From: Rhodococcus sp. SGAir0479
Lineage (GTDB): Bacteria > Actinomycetota > Actinomycetes > Mycobacteriales > Mycobacteriaceae
Reading direction: 5' to 3'
Length of the DNA: 64,000 bases
NCBI RefSeq assembly: GCF_005484805.1
Contig: NZ_CP039432.1
Location: 3,100,001 to 3,164,000 of the forward strand
Part shown: in pieces, positions 47,028 through 55,978 of the stretch
Layout: the number at the start of each line of letters is the position of its first letter
Position numbering within the stretch: position 1 is the stretch's first letter
The notes under the pieces: model-generated
Seen by the model: only the letters and a program-made list of their open reading frames with translations
Database searches by the model: none
What the model was told of the DNA's origin: nothing
Position numbers and translations under genes: made by a program

Positions 47028-47843
47028 CTACTCGGGAGCCACACCCAGTTCCGCCGAGCGGTCCCGAGCGGCCGCGAGCGCGTCGTAGTACGCGGTCCGC
47101 AGCCCGCCCTGTTCCAGTCGGCGCACCGCCGCCGCCGTGGTACCCGCGGGTGAGGTCACCGCGGCCCGCAGGTCGGTCGCGCTCTCGCCCGATTCCGCCA
47201 GCATCGCGGCTGAGCCGACCATCGTCTGCACCACCAGCTCGCGCGCGACGGCCCGGGTCAGGCCGAGCGCGACACCGGCGTCGATCATCGCCTCGACGGT
47301 GAGGAAGAAGTACGCGGGACCGGAGCCGGACACCGCGGTGACGGCGTCGATCTGCGACTCCGGGACCGTGGTGACGGTGCCGACGGTCGCCAGGATCGAG
47401 CGCACCAGATCCAGGTGGGCGGGCTTGACGTGTCGGCCCGGGGCGATGACGCTCGCACCCTGCCCCACCAGCATCGGGGTGTTCGGCATGACCCGGACCA
47501 CCGGGAAGCCGGCGGGCAGCTTCACCTCGTAGCGCGCGGTCGGGATGCCGGCCGCCAGCGAGACCAGGATCTGCTCCTGCTCACCGTCGAGGTCGACCTT
47601 GCCGAGCGCCGTCAGGACCGCGTCCACGTCGACGGGCTTGACCGCGATGACGATGACGTCGGCACCCTCGGCGGCGTCCTCGATCGTGGTCACCCGAATC
47701 GAGTACGTGGCCGCCAGCTCCTGCTGGCGCGGCTCGTACTGCTCGGCGACGACCAGGTCCCGGGTCGCGTGACCACCCTGCAACAGTCCCGAGATCAGGG
47801 CCTCACCGATCTTGCCGCCACCGATCACCGCAATTCTCGTCAT
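47028..47843 (-). CDS. proC: Pyrroline-5-carboxylate reductase
   Basis: This 271-residue NAD(P)H enzyme catalyses the last step of proline synthesis. It has the N-terminal Rossmann motif IGGGKIGEALISGLL, VRVMPNTPMLVG, and the C-terminal substrate region AVSGSGPAYFFLTVEAM and SPAGTTAAAVRRLEQGG. Length is normal. It matches Rv0500 by position, upstream of the HTH gene on the same strand. Confidence 0.95.
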   Translation of the reverse strand: MTRIAVIGGGKIGEALISGLLQGGHATRDLVVAEQYEPRQQELAATYSIRVTTIEDAAEGADVIVIAVKPVDVDAVLTALGKVDLDGEQEQILVSLAAGIPTARYEVKLPAGFPVVRVMPNTPMLVGQGASVIAPGRHVKPAHLDLVRSILATVGTVTTVPESQIDAVTAVSGSGPAYFFLTVEAMIDAGVALGLTRAVARELVVQTMVGSAAMLAESGESATDLRAAVTSPAGTTAAAVRRLEQGGLRTAYYDALAAARDRSAELGVAPE

Positions 47844-47924
47844 GCGGACAGCTTAGGCACTGCGTGCCGGTGCGCCTTTTCGGTAGTACCGGCTACCGGA
47901 ATGGCGCACGGGCGCCGCAGGTGC

Positions 47925-48800
47925 CTAGCGCGGGATCATCGCGAGCTGCCGGCTCTGCACCACGACCGCGCCGGTCGAATCGAGGACGGTGTGGTCCTCC
48001 TCGAACCAGGTGTCGCCCAGGACCGTCGAGCTGGCCATGACGCGCAGCCATCCCGGCGCCGGGAGCCGGCGCAGGTACGTGGTGAGCTGGACGGTCGGTG
48101 CCCAGCCGAACATTCCGCGGTTCATGGTCACGGGCGCGCAGATGTCACCCGTCATGATCGCGAACAGCGCCGCGGTGGCCGGGTCCTCCTCGTCGGCGGC
48201 CCACGGCCGCGCCCACATCCGGACCTCCGGCTCGCCCTGCTGCCCGCGCAGGAAGTGCGCGGACGAGCCGTCGACGCTCAGATCGCATCCCTGCGACACG
48301 TGCACCACCTGCGCCATCGGATGGTCGGCCACCAGCGCGTGCGCCTCGGCGGACGGCTCGGCCGGCAGTTCCGCGAGCGCCTGCGCCCGCGTGTAGTGCG
48401 GCTCGCCGGCGTCCGGGACGCCCAGCGTGACGGCCGCGTGTACGGCCGGGCGACCGTTCTGGGACAGCTCGACGTCCACCAGCGACACCTGCCGACCGCG
48501 CTTGCGGACGGTGGCGAGAACGTCCACGTCGCCGGGGTCGGGCGCCGCGAGGTAGCTGGCGCTCACGGCCAGCGGCAGCACCGACGGGTCGACGGGCAGG
48601 TCCGCAGTGGCGGTGCCCAGCAGCTCGCGGCGGGCGGCCGCCGCGCACAGCGCCGTCATGCAGCCGCCGTGCACCTTGGGGCCGATCGTCCAGATCGGGT
48701 CGATGTGGGCCGCGTACCGGCCCGACCCCTGCGCGTCCATGGTGGTGAGGTCGCGGAACGGGTGGCGGCCGGGCGGCCGGGTGTCGGTGGGGGCGGTCAC
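47925..48800 (-). CDS. Double-hotdog acyl-CoA thioesterase-like protein
   Basis: This 291-residue protein has two hotdog-like halves (IDPIWTIGPKVHGGCMTALC in the first, GDICAPVTMNRGMFGWAPTVQLTTYLRR in the second), as in the TesB-like family of Mycobacteriales. It would hydrolyse an acyl-CoA of unknown chain type. It overlaps the MerR-family regulator by 4 bases, so that protein may control it. It has no counterpart at this place in the M. tuberculosis order I recall. Confidence 0.75.
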   Translation of the reverse strand: MTAPTDTRPPGRHPFRDLTTMDAQGSGRYAAHIDPIWTIGPKVHGGCMTALCAAAARRELLGTATADLPVDPSVLPLAVSASYLAAPDPGDVDVLATVRKRGRQVSLVDVELSQNGRPAVHAAVTLGVPDAGEPHYTRAQALAELPAEPSAEAHALVADHPMAQVVHVSQGCDLSVDGSSAHFLRGQQGEPEVRMWARPWAADEEDPATAALFAIMTGDICAPVTMNRGMFGWAPTVQLTTYLRRLPAPGWLRVMASSTVLGDTWFEEDHTVLDSTGAVVVQSRQLAMIPR

Positions 48801-49450
48801 GATTCGTCCTGTCTGTCGGGGTCGGTGAAGTCGTCGAAGGTGCGGCCCGCGAACCTGGCAGCGCCGATGTCCTGGTGCGCCAGTCGGCGCAGCGCGGCGA
48901 GTACGGGTTCGTAGATGACGGTGCCCAGGACGGCGTACTCGACCGCGGATTCGGGTGTGTCCGTGGGCATCAGCTCGAGGTCGATCTCCGCGATGCCGCG
49001 GACGTGCCGGGCGTACACGTCGAGCCGCTCGTCGGTCATCGGGATACCGACGTCCTCCGCGGCGGCCAGAGCTCGTTCAAGTTGCGCGACAACGGGATAC
49101 GACGGCTCGTACACCTGCCCCAGCCGTTCCAGGACAGCCCGGGCCCGGGGATGCTCACCCGTCGGACCGGCGTCGGAATACGGCGGCAGCGCCGCCAGCG
49201 CCCGGCCGATCGTCTCGAAGACCGTGTCGGCCGGGCGGTCGACCAGACCGACGATGGTGCGGATCTTCCCGAGCGGCAGTCCCATCCCGGCGAGGGCCTT
49301 GACGAGCGCGAGGCGCCGCACGTGCTCCTCGCCGTACTCGGCGTGCGTGGCACTGCTCGCCTCCCCCGGCATCAGCAGTCCCTCGCGCAGGTAGTACTTG
49401 ACCGTCGCGAGCGGCACCCCGGTCGCGGCGACCAGTTCCGAGACCCGCAC
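48797..49450 (-). CDS. MerR-family transcriptional regulator
   Basis: This 217-residue regulator has an N-terminal MerR winged helix (VRVSELVAATGVPLATVKYYLREGLL) with the second helix HVRRLALVKALAGMGLPLGKIRTIV. A helical C-terminal domain follows, without the Cys pairs of metal sensors, so an organic ligand is likely. The GTG at 49450 has a perfect GGGAGG. A longer frame to 49510 would place the start at the edge of the dyad. It lies upstream of and overlaps the thioesterase gene. Confidence 0.83.
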   Translation of the reverse strand: MRVSELVAATGVPLATVKYYLREGLLMPGEASSATHAEYGEEHVRRLALVKALAGMGLPLGKIRTIVGLVDRPADTVFETIGRALAALPPYSDAGPTGEHPRARAVLERLGQVYEPSYPVVAQLERALAAAEDVGIPMTDERLDVYARHVRGIAEIDLELMPTDTPESAVEYAVLGTVIYEPVLAALRRLAHQDIGAARFAGRTFDDFTDPDRQDES

Positions 49451-49510
49451 GCCGCACCTCCCGTGCTGCTTGACACCCGGCCGCGGCCGGTCGACCATGA
49501 ACTGCATCAC

Positions 49511-49529
49511 TGGATAGTCGAACTATCCA
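49511..49529. promoter_or_regulatory. Perfect dyad, probable MerR-family operator
   Basis: TGGATAGT CGA ACTATCCA is an 8-base perfect inverted repeat with a 3-base centre (19 bases in all). MerR regulators bind such dyads between the -35 and -10 boxes of a stretched promoter. The site is in the divergent gap between the MerR gene and the small membrane-protein gene at 49565. Confidence 0.72.
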
Positions 49530-49564
49530 ATCGGTCCGAGCGTACCCCAGCCGAGGAGCTCCCC

Positions 49565-49981
49565 ATGGATCCCGTGCTCACGATCGTCGTCGGCGTCACC
49601 CTGCTCACCGTCGTGGGCATCGCGTCCGGTGGCGCGCTCCTGCTCCGCATCCTCACCGGTCACGTCGGCGCCAACGACCTGCAGAAGACGTTCTTCCGGG
49701 CCGGGCACGCGCACGCGGGTGTCCTCGTCACGCTCGGGGTACTGCTCGCGACCCTGACGGCGGTGGTCGACGCGAGCCCCGGATGGGCGGCGGCCGGGGC
49801 GATCGCCGTGCTCGTGGCGGCGATCTTCATCCCGGCCGGCTTCTTCCTGTCGGTGCTGGGCCGCGAGCCGGCCCGGCCGGGGCCGATGGTCGCCTCGATC
49901 TGGGTCGGGGCGGTCTGCCTGGTCGTGGGTCTGGTGATCTCCGGGATCACCGTGATCGGCGCGGGAGTGTCCGCGCTGTAG
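49565..49981 (+). CDS. Four-helix membrane protein divergent from the MerR gene
   Basis: This 138-residue protein has four membrane helices. The loop after the first helix contains LQKTFFRAGHAHAGV, with a pair of histidines. GAGGAG precedes the ATG. Its promoter must overlap the dyad, so it is a likely target of the MerR-family regulator. Family unknown; similar short proteins occur next to such regulators in Nocardiaceae. Confidence 0.72.
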   Translation: MDPVLTIVVGVTLLTVVGIASGGALLLRILTGHVGANDLQKTFFRAGHAHAGVLVTLGVLLATLTAVVDASPGWAAAGAIAVLVAAIFIPAGFFLSVLGREPARPGPMVASIWVGAVCLVVGLVISGITVIGAGVSAL

Positions 49982-49993
49982 GCGCGGGCGGCG

Positions 49994-50836
49994 TCAGCGC
50001 AGGTTCTCGCGCGCGAAGGTCAGCGCCTGACCCAGCATCGACGCCCGCTCCGGCCGCGTCCGCGCGTTCTGCGTGTTGATCTCCACGACCACCTGGCCAC
50101 TGAAGTCGCTGTCGACGAGGTGTCGGCACACCTCCACGCACGGCTGATTGCCGTGGCCGGGGACGAGGTGTTCGTCCACCGAGGCGCCGCGGCCGTCCGC
50201 CAGGTGCAGGTGCGACAGTCCGGACCCCATCCGGCGCGCGAGATCGAGGGCGTCCATGCCGGCGGTCGCGGTGTGCGAGAGGTCGAGCGTGTAGTGCCGA
50301 TGCCCGGAGTCGGTCGGGTCGTACGACGGACTGAACGCCGAGAGCGCCGCGCCGGGACCGCCCCGCCGACGCAACCGCTGCGCCGTGCGCTCGCGGCCAC
50401 CGAAGAAGCTGTCGGCGCGCATCGGGAACATGTTCTCCACCGCCACGACGGCGCCGGTCTTCTCCTCGAGCCCGGCCACCTGGTCGGCGAAGCCGTCGGC
50501 ATAGCGCCGTTGCCAGCGGAACGGCGGATGCACCACCACGTTCGACGCCCCGAGCGACTCGGCCGCGTCCACCGACCGGTCCAGCTTCGCGACGGGATCG
50601 GCACCCCACACGCGTTGGGAGATCAGCAGACACGGGACGTGGAGGGCCTGCACCGGGACCGCGTACTTGCGGATCAAACGCTTGACCGCGGACACGTCCT
50701 GGCTGACGGACTCGGCCCACACCATCAGCTCGATGCCGTCGTACCCGACCTCGGCGGCGTAGCGGAACGCCGCCTCGGTGTTCTCGGGGTAGACGGACGC
50801 GGTGGACAGCCCGACGAGAATCTTCCGATCCGGCAT
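49994..50836 (-). CDS. Sugar phosphate isomerase/epimerase-like TIM-barrel protein
   Basis: This 280-residue protein of the xylose-isomerase/AP-endonuclease-2 fold. Signals are GLSTASVYPENTEAAFRYAAEVGYDGIELMV, VVHPPFRWQRRYADGF, VAVENMFPM, HLHLADGRG and VVEINTQNARTRPER, the last holding the expected metal ligands. It corresponds to Rv0498. The reaction is unknown. It lies 28 bases after the Rv0497-like gene on the same strand. Confidence 0.82.
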   Translation of the reverse strand: MPDRKILVGLSTASVYPENTEAAFRYAAEVGYDGIELMVWAESVSQDVSAVKRLIRKYAVPVQALHVPCLLISQRVWGADPVAKLDRSVDAAESLGASNVVVHPPFRWQRRYADGFADQVAGLEEKTGAVVAVENMFPMRADSFFGGRERTAQRLRRRGGPGAALSAFSPSYDPTDSGHRHYTLDLSHTATAGMDALDLARRMGSGLSHLHLADGRGASVDEHLVPGHGNQPCVEVCRHLVDSDFSGQVVVEINTQNARTRPERASMLGQALTFARENLR

Positions 50837-50864
50837 CCGCGCCCTTCCTCTTCCCCGCGCCCGG

Positions 50865-51914
50865 TCAGCTCGTGCTGAGCAGGAAGGCCAGCGGACCGAG
50901 CGTGACGAACACGCCCGCGACGACGGCGATGACCAGGCTGGCGATGTCGTCGGTGCGGCGCAGGATCCGCACCATCGCGACGAGCCCGACGATCACGAGG
51001 ACCGCCAGCACGAGGCCGACCATCGGCAGCATGTCCCACAGCTTCTCGAAACCCTTGAACATCAGCGCGCCGGCGACCAGCGCCACCGCGCCCTGACCGA
51101 GAAGAACGGCCCACTGCTTGCCGTTGCCGGACTCGGGTTCCGGGTCGACGAGGTCGTCGTCCGCGTCGACGGCGTCCTGTCGGAGCGCTTGCGGACCGGA
51201 GGTGTCACCGCCCTGACGCAGGAGGTCGCCCGCGACGGTCTGTCCGGCCAGCAGTTTCGGCTCGGGTTCTCCGCTGTGCGCCAGCGCCGGCACCTGCGGG
51301 ATGACGGTGGTTTCCGCAGTGGGACCGGTCGGCGCCGAGATCACCGCGGTCACGGCCGTCGCGGCGACGGTGGGCGTGTCGGCCTGCGCCTTCCGCTCTT
51401 CGGCCTTCTGCTGGTCGGCCTTCTGCTGGTCGGCCTTTTGTTGATCGGCCTTCTGTTCGGCGGCCTTCTGTTCGGCGGCCTTGCGCGCTGCCGCCGCCTT
51501 CTCGTCCGCAGCCTTCTTCGCCTCGGCCGACTTCCGCGCCTCGGCGGCCTTGTCCGCCGCAGCCTTGTCCGCCGCAGCCTTGTCGTCGGCGGCCTTCTGC
51601 TCAGCCGCAGCCTTGTCGTCCGCGGTCTTCTTCTCGTCCGCGGCCTTCTTCTCGTCCGCGGCCGTCTGCTCGACAACAGTGTCCTGCTCGGCCGGCGCCT
51701 TCTCCGCGGGAGCGTCCTGCTCGTCGGCGTCGTCGGCCGCCGCGGCGCGCCCGCTCCGGACCGCCGGGAACTCGCCGGTCAGTTCGGCGACGGAGATGCC
51801 GCCCTTGATGCCACGACGACGCCGGCCACCACCACCGGCACCTACTCGCTGGCCGTTGCGGGCCAACAGCTCCGCAACCGAGATTGCTTGGCTGTCACCT
51901 TCGGGCTCAGTCAT
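50865..51914 (-). CDS. Membrane protein with a long Ala/Lys/Asp-rich repeat region (Rv0497-like)
   Basis: This 349-residue protein has a short N-terminal motif ISVAELLARNGQRV that recurs as ISVAELTGEFPAV. A region of about 110 residues follows, made of imperfect repeats built on AADEKKA, ADKAAADK and ADQQK. A linker with Thr/Ala/Pro comes next, and three membrane helices end the chain. The repeat region should form a long charged helix or coil. It matches Rv0497 by position after ppx. The repeats make its length likely to vary among strains. Confidence 0.78.
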   Translation of the reverse strand: MTEPEGDSQAISVAELLARNGQRVGAGGGGRRRRGIKGGISVAELTGEFPAVRSGRAAAADDADEQDAPAEKAPAEQDTVVEQTAADEKKAADEKKTADDKAAAEQKAADDKAAADKAAADKAAEARKSAEAKKAADEKAAAARKAAEQKAAEQKADQQKADQQKADQQKAEERKAQADTPTVAATAVTAVISAPTGPTAETTVIPQVPALAHSGEPEPKLLAGQTVAGDLLRQGGDTSGPQALRQDAVDADDDLVDPEPESGNGKQWAVLLGQGAVALVAGALMFKGFEKLWDMLPMVGLVLAVLVIVGLVAMVRILRRTDDIASLVIAVVAGVFVTLGPLAFLLSTS

Positions 51915-52864
51915 CGAGCGCTCACCACCAGTTCTCCACCCATGTCCGTATCGAGCTTGCGAAGAATCAGACCTTCACGCAGTGCCCACGGGCAAATCTC
52001 GAGCGTGTCGATCCCCAGCGCGCGCATGCTGGCCTCCGCGACGAGAGCCCCGGCCACAATCTGCTGGGAGCGGTCGGAGCTCACGCCCTCCAATTCTGCA
52101 CGGTCCGACGTCGTCATCCGTGAAATGAAGGCGATCAGCTGCCGCAGCCCGCTGGCGGTGAGGGTGCGCTTGACGCGCGGACCTGCACCGGAAGGGGCCG
52201 CGCCGGTCAGGCGGGCGAGCGAGCGGAAGGTCTTGGACGTGCCGACACGCAGGTCCGCGTCGCCGGCGGCGCGCAGTTCCTTGGCCGGGACGGCGAGCTC
52301 GGCGTCGAGCCAGTCCCGCAGGACGGCGATGCGGCGCTTGCCGGGCGGGTCCTCCTGCAGCCAGTCGCGCGTCAGGCGGCCGGCACCGAGCTGCAGCGAG
52401 AACGCGACGTCCGGGTCCTCGTCCCCGCCGCACGTGAGCTCGAGCGAGCCGCCGCCGATGTCGAGGTTGAGGATGCGTCCGGCGCTCCAGCCGTACCAGC
52501 GGCGCACCGCCAGAAACGTCAGCCGGGCCTCGTCCACCCCGGACAGCACCTCGAGGTTGACGCCGGTCTCGGCGCGGACGCGGGCCAGGACGGCCTCGGA
52601 GTTGTTGGCGTCGCGCACCGCGGAGGTCGCGAAGGCCATGAGTTCGCCGCAGCGCGACGACTGCGCGATACCGGCGAAGTCCCGCACGGTCGCGACCAAC
52701 CGGTCTGCACCGTAAACAGTGATGTCTCCGCGTTCGTCGGTGTTCTCGGCAAGCCGCAGTGCGGCTTTCGACGAACTCATTGGGGTGGGGTGCCCACCAC
52801 GATGTGCGTCCACCACGAGCAGGTGGACGGTGTTGCTTCCGACGTCGAGTACCCCTAGGCGCAC
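51911..52864 (-). CDS. ppx: Ppx/GppA-family exopolyphosphatase
   Basis: This 317-residue ASKHA-fold phosphatase releases phosphate from polyphosphate or converts pppGpp. Motifs are [12 protein letters not shown] at the N-terminus, SAVRDANN, and DIGGGSLEL. It is the short two-domain form (Ppx1/Rv0496-type), without the HD domain of E. coli Ppx. The GTG start opens directly with [11 protein letters not shown]. It overlaps the Rv0497-like gene and diverges from the cysteine-rich protein gene. Confidence 0.88.
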   Translation of the reverse strand: MRLGVLDVGSNTVHLLVVDAHRGGHPTPMSSSKAALRLAENTDERGDITVYGADRLVATVRDFAGIAQSSRCGELMAFATSAVRDANNSEAVLARVRAETGVNLEVLSGVDEARLTFLAVRRWYGWSAGRILNLDIGGGSLELTCGGDEDPDVAFSLQLGAGRLTRDWLQEDPPGKRRIAVLRDWLDAELAVPAKELRAAGDADLRVGTSKTFRSLARLTGAAPSGAGPRVKRTLTASGLRQLIAFISRMTTSDRAELEGVSSDRSQQIVAGALVAEASMRALGIDTLEICPWALREGLILRKLDTDMGGELVVSAR

Positions 52865-52897
52865 AGGGTTACGGTACTGGGTCTACCGTCGGGCACT

Positions 52898-53719
52898 GTG
52901 ACAGCAGGCAGCACCGGAGGCTCACACAAGATCGTGCCCGCCCCGGAAGTGGATCTCGATTTCCCGCGCGAGTGGGTCCAGTTCGTGGACCCGGAGAACC
53001 CCGAACACACGATCAAAGCCGACATGACGTGGCTGCTTTCGCGCTGGACCTGCGTGTTCGGTTCGCCCGCCTGCCAGGGCACGGTCGCCGGACGCCCCGA
53101 CGACGGCTGCTGTTCGCACGGCGCGTTCCTCTCCGACGACGAGGACCGCGAGAAGCTCGACGCGTCCGTGAAGATGCTCACACCCGAAGACTGGCAGTTC
53201 ATGGAGAAGGGTCTGGGCAAGAAGGGATACGTCGAGGAGGACGATCTCGAGGACGAGCCGGCACTGCGGACGCGCAGATACAAGGGGGCGTGCATCTTCC
53301 TCAACCGTCCCGGGTTCGCGGGCGGTATCGGCTGCGCGCTGCACAAGATGGCGCTGCGCAAGGGCATCGAGCCGCTCGAGGTCAAGCCCGACGTGTGCTG
53401 GCAGCTGCCCATCCGCCGCACCCAGGAGTGGGTGGACCGCCCCGACGGCGAACAGATCCTCGAGACGACGATCACCGAGTACGACCGTCGCGGCTGGGGC
53501 GAGGGCGGCGAGGACCTGGCCTGGTACTGCTCCGGCTCACCGGACGCGCACGTCGGCACCCGGCCGGTGTGGCAGTCCTACGCCCCCGAGCTCACCGAGC
53601 TGCTCGGGAAGGCCGCGTACGAGGAACTCGCGTCCCTGTGCCGGCGCCGTCAGGGGCTCGGCCTCATCGCGGTGCACCCGGCGACCACCGCCGCCCAGGC
53701 GAAGAACCACCTGGACTGA
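52898..53719 (+). CDS. Cysteine-rich conserved protein (Rv0495c-like)
   Basis: A 273-residue soluble protein. Seven well-spaced cysteines can be seen: Cys52, Cys59, Cys71, Cys72, Cys132, Cys146 and Cys167. The arrangement ([40 protein letters not shown]) suggests a metal or iron-sulfur site as in YkgJ/DUF3109-type proteins. It corresponds to Rv0495c. The biochemical function is not established to my knowledge. It is next to ppx and the SenX3-RegX3 system. The GTG start gives a short polar N-terminus. Confidence 0.8.
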   Translation: MTAGSTGGSHKIVPAPEVDLDFPREWVQFVDPENPEHTIKADMTWLLSRWTCVFGSPACQGTVAGRPDDGCCSHGAFLSDDEDREKLDASVKMLTPEDWQFMEKGLGKKGYVEEDDLEDEPALRTRRYKGACIFLNRPGFAGGIGCALHKMALRKGIEPLEVKPDVCWQLPIRRTQEWVDRPDGEQILETTITEYDRRGWGEGGEDLAWYCSGSPDAHVGTRPVWQSYAPELTELLGKAAYEELASLCRRRQGLGLIAVHPATTAAQAKNHLD

Positions 53720-53734
53720 TCGCCTCGCGGGTGG

Positions 53735-53776
53735 CCGGATGCCGCCTGCGTCCGGTCGGGCGCGGGTGACATCCGG
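53735..53776. terminator. Weak hairpin between convergent genes
   Basis: CCGGATG (53735-53741) and CATCCGG (53770-53776) form a 7-base stem with a long loop, between the ends of the cysteine-rich protein gene and regX3. It has no T-run, so its role as a terminator is only possible. Confidence 0.35.
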
Positions 53777-53780
53777 TCGC

Positions 53781-54470
53781 TCACTCCTCGAGCTTGTACC
53801 CGAGGCCGCGCACGGTGACCAGGTGCTGCGGCTTGCCGGGGTCGGCCTCGATCTTGGCGCGCAGCCGCTTGACGTGGACGTCGAGGGTCTTGGTGTCGCC
53901 CACGTAGTCGGCGCCCCACACCCGGTCGATGAGCTGACCGCGGGTGAGGACGCGTCCGGAGTTGCGCAGCAGGTACTCGAGCAGATCGAATTCCTTGAGC
54001 GGCAACGACACCGGCTCCCCGCCCACGTGCACCAGGTGCCGTTCGACGTCCATCCGCACCGGTCCGGCCGCGAGGACGCCGTCCTCGGTCCCGCCGTCCG
54101 CCTCGGCCTCGGCGCCGCGGCGCAGCACGGCCCGGATCCGGGCGATCAACTCGCGGGCCGAGTACGGCTTGGTGACGTAGTCGTCGGCACCCAGTTCGAG
54201 CCCCACGACCTTGTCGATCTCGCTGTCGCGTGCGGTGACCATGATGACCGGCACCGACGACTTCGCCCGCAGCTGCTTGCACACGTCGGTGCCGCTCATG
54301 CCGGGCAGCATGACGTCGAGCAGCACGATGTCGGCGCCGGAGCGCTCGAACTCGGCCAGCGCGGACGGGCCGTCACCGACCACGGTGGTCTCGAACCCCT
54401 CCTTGCGGAGCAGGAACGCGAGCGGGTCGGCCAGCGATTCCTCGTCCTCCACGATCAGCACACTCGTCAA
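53781..54470 (-). CDS. regX3: Two-component response regulator RegX3
   Basis: This 229-residue OmpR/PhoB-type regulator has a receiver domain with the phospho-acceptor Asp52 in IVLLDVMLPGMSG, and a winged-helix domain from about residue 130 (FDLLEYLLRNSGRVLTRGQLID). It is activated by SenX3 under phosphate limitation in mycobacteria, where it controls pst, phoA and its own genes. It follows senX3 with 31 bases between them. The long repeats seen in the mycobacterial senX3-regX3 gap are absent. Confidence 0.93.
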   Translation of the reverse strand: MTSVLIVEDEESLADPLAFLLRKEGFETTVVGDGPSALAEFERSGADIVLLDVMLPGMSGTDVCKQLRAKSSVPVIMVTARDSEIDKVVGLELGADDYVTKPYSARELIARIRAVLRRGAEAEADGGTEDGVLAAGPVRMDVERHLVHVGGEPVSLPLKEFDLLEYLLRNSGRVLTRGQLIDRVWGADYVGDTKTLDVHVKRLRAKIEADPGKPQHLVTVRGLGYKLEE

Positions 54471-54501
54471 CGGTTGCCCTCCAGGCTCGTGCCGCGTCGT
54501 C

Positions 54502-55707
54502 TCACGACGCGGCCCTCTTCTCGATCATTGTGGGTTCGTGGGCCTCGGGGGCCGCGGCCGCGTCCGAGTATCCGGGCTCGAAGTGGCCGGGAATCTGCAG
54601 CGTGAAGGTGGACCCGGTGCCCGGCCGGCTCCACAGGTCGATGGAACCGTTGTGGTTGGCGGCGACGTGCTTGACGATCGCCAGCCCCAGACCGGTGCCG
54701 CCGGTGGCGCGGGAGCGGGCCTTGTCGACGCGGAAGAAGCGCTCGAACACCCGCTCCTGGTCTTCCTTCGCGATGCCGATCCCGCGGTCGGTGACCGCGA
54801 TCGCGACGTTGTCGCCGCGCACCGAGCGGCTCACCGACACCGGGGACCCCTTGGGCGAGTAGGCGATCGCGTTCTCGACGAGATTCGACAGCGCGGTCAC
54901 CAGCAGCGTGCGGTCGCCCATCACCTCGAGCCCGCTCGGGGCGTCGGTGTGGACGGTGATCTCGGCGGCCTCGGCGGCGACCGTGGACCGGCGCAACGCC
55001 TCGGCCACGACGTCGTCCACGTCGACCACCTCGAGGTCGGGCAGCTTCTCGGCGCCCTGCAGCCGCGACAGTGCGATGAGTTCGGTGACCATGTTGCCCA
55101 GGCGGGCCGATTCGCTCAGCACGCGCTGGCCGAAGTAGCGGACGGAGTCGGGATCGTCGGCGGACTCGAGCAGCGCCTCCGCCAGCAGCCCCATCGCACC
55201 CACCGGGGTCTTGAGTTCGTGACTGACGTTGGCGACGAAGTCGCGGCGGGTGGCCTCCATGCGGACCTGCTCGGAGTCGTCGTCGGCGAACACGACGACG
55301 AAGCGCCGGTCCTCCTCGGTCAGCAGCCGCGCGACCCCGCGGACGGCGATCCGGTCGCGGCCGCGCTGCGCGGCCCGCCGCGTGAGGTCGACCTCGACGG
55401 GGCCGCCCGACTCGAACACCTCGGTGGCCGCGACCCACGCGCGGTCGTCGATCATGCGGTTGCGGACCAGCCCCAGTTCCTCGGCGCGCGGGTTAGCCAG
55501 CACCACGTCGTTGAACTTGTCGACGACGGCGATGCCGCTGTCGGAGGTGCGGACGATGACGTCGAGGACCTGCGACAGCGTCAGTCCCGCCTGCGCCCGC
55601 TGGCGCCGGGCGTGCCGGGCCGTCAATCGGGGGACCGCGACGCCGCCGACGACGCAACCGATGATCGCGGTCACGACGGCCAGCATCACGGCCTGAACAA
55701 CAGTCAC
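54502..55707 (-). CDS. senX3: Two-component sensor histidine kinase SenX3
   Basis: This 401-residue membrane kinase has an N-terminal helix with a short second one, a PAS-like region (about 40-145), the dimerisation motif [13 protein letters not shown] with His163, and ATP-binding boxes [20 protein letters not shown] and [12 protein letters not shown]. It phosphorylates RegX3 when phosphate is low, reported in mycobacteria to be held off by Pst/PhoU. The GTG start fits the Mtb N-terminus. A PHO-box-like repeat lies about 95 bases upstream. Confidence 0.92.
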   Translation of the reverse strand: MTVVQAVMLAVVTAIIGCVVGGVAVPRLTARHARRQRAQAGLTLSQVLDVIVRTSDSGIAVVDKFNDVVLANPRAEELGLVRNRMIDDRAWVAATEVFESGGPVEVDLTRRAAQRGRDRIAVRGVARLLTEEDRRFVVVFADDDSEQVRMEATRRDFVANVSHELKTPVGAMGLLAEALLESADDPDSVRYFGQRVLSESARLGNMVTELIALSRLQGAEKLPDLEVVDVDDVVAEALRRSTVAAEAAEITVHTDAPSGLEVMGDRTLLVTALSNLVENAIAYSPKGSPVSVSRSVRGDNVAIAVTDRGIGIAKEDQERVFERFFRVDKARSRATGGTGLGLAIVKHVAANHNGSIDLWSRPGTGSTFTLQIPGHFEPGYSDAAAAPEAHEPTMIEKRAAS

Positions 55708-55799
55708 ACGAGAATCGTACGTTCGACGAACCCGACCCCGAAGGCGGGTGTGACGGTTTTCTCGCACGTCACAAGCCCGAGAGCTGGCGTTTTCCGCTT

Positions 55800-55817
55800 G
55801 TTCACCGTTTGTTCGCC
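55800..55817. promoter_or_regulatory. PHO-box-like direct repeat upstream of senX3
   Basis: GTTCACC (55800-55806) and GTTCGCC (55811-55817) are repeated with an 11-base period, as expected for tandem binding of PhoB/RegX3-type regulators. The site is 93-110 bases upstream of the senX3 start, in the gap from gpmA. Autoregulation is the likely role. Confidence 0.55.
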
Positions 55818-55863
55818 ACCCCGGGCGCGTTTCGCGCACGTGTCGCGCTCCGGACGCAGAAAA

Positions 55864-55932
55864 CCCCGCGTTTGGCGCACTCGACGCGGGCCCGTGGGGG
55901 CCGTTGTCGCGACAAGCGCGCAAAACGCGGGG
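55864..55932 (-). terminator. Long hairpin after gpmA
   Basis: Two 15-base arms (55864-55878 and 55918-55932) pair with one mismatch around a 39-base loop. The loop contains the palindrome TTGTCGCGACAA. Reading the minus strand it follows gpmA and precedes senX3. It probably ends gpmA transcription. Confidence 0.5.
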
Positions 55933-55978
55933 TGGGAGGCCGGGCTCGGGGCCCGGGCCGGGGACCGATGCGCAGGAC

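Noticed and set aside
50865-51914. Histone-like or TolA protein from the Ala/Lys repeats
   Set aside because: The protein has C-terminal membrane helices and matches the Rv0497 position; the repeats alone are not diagnostic.
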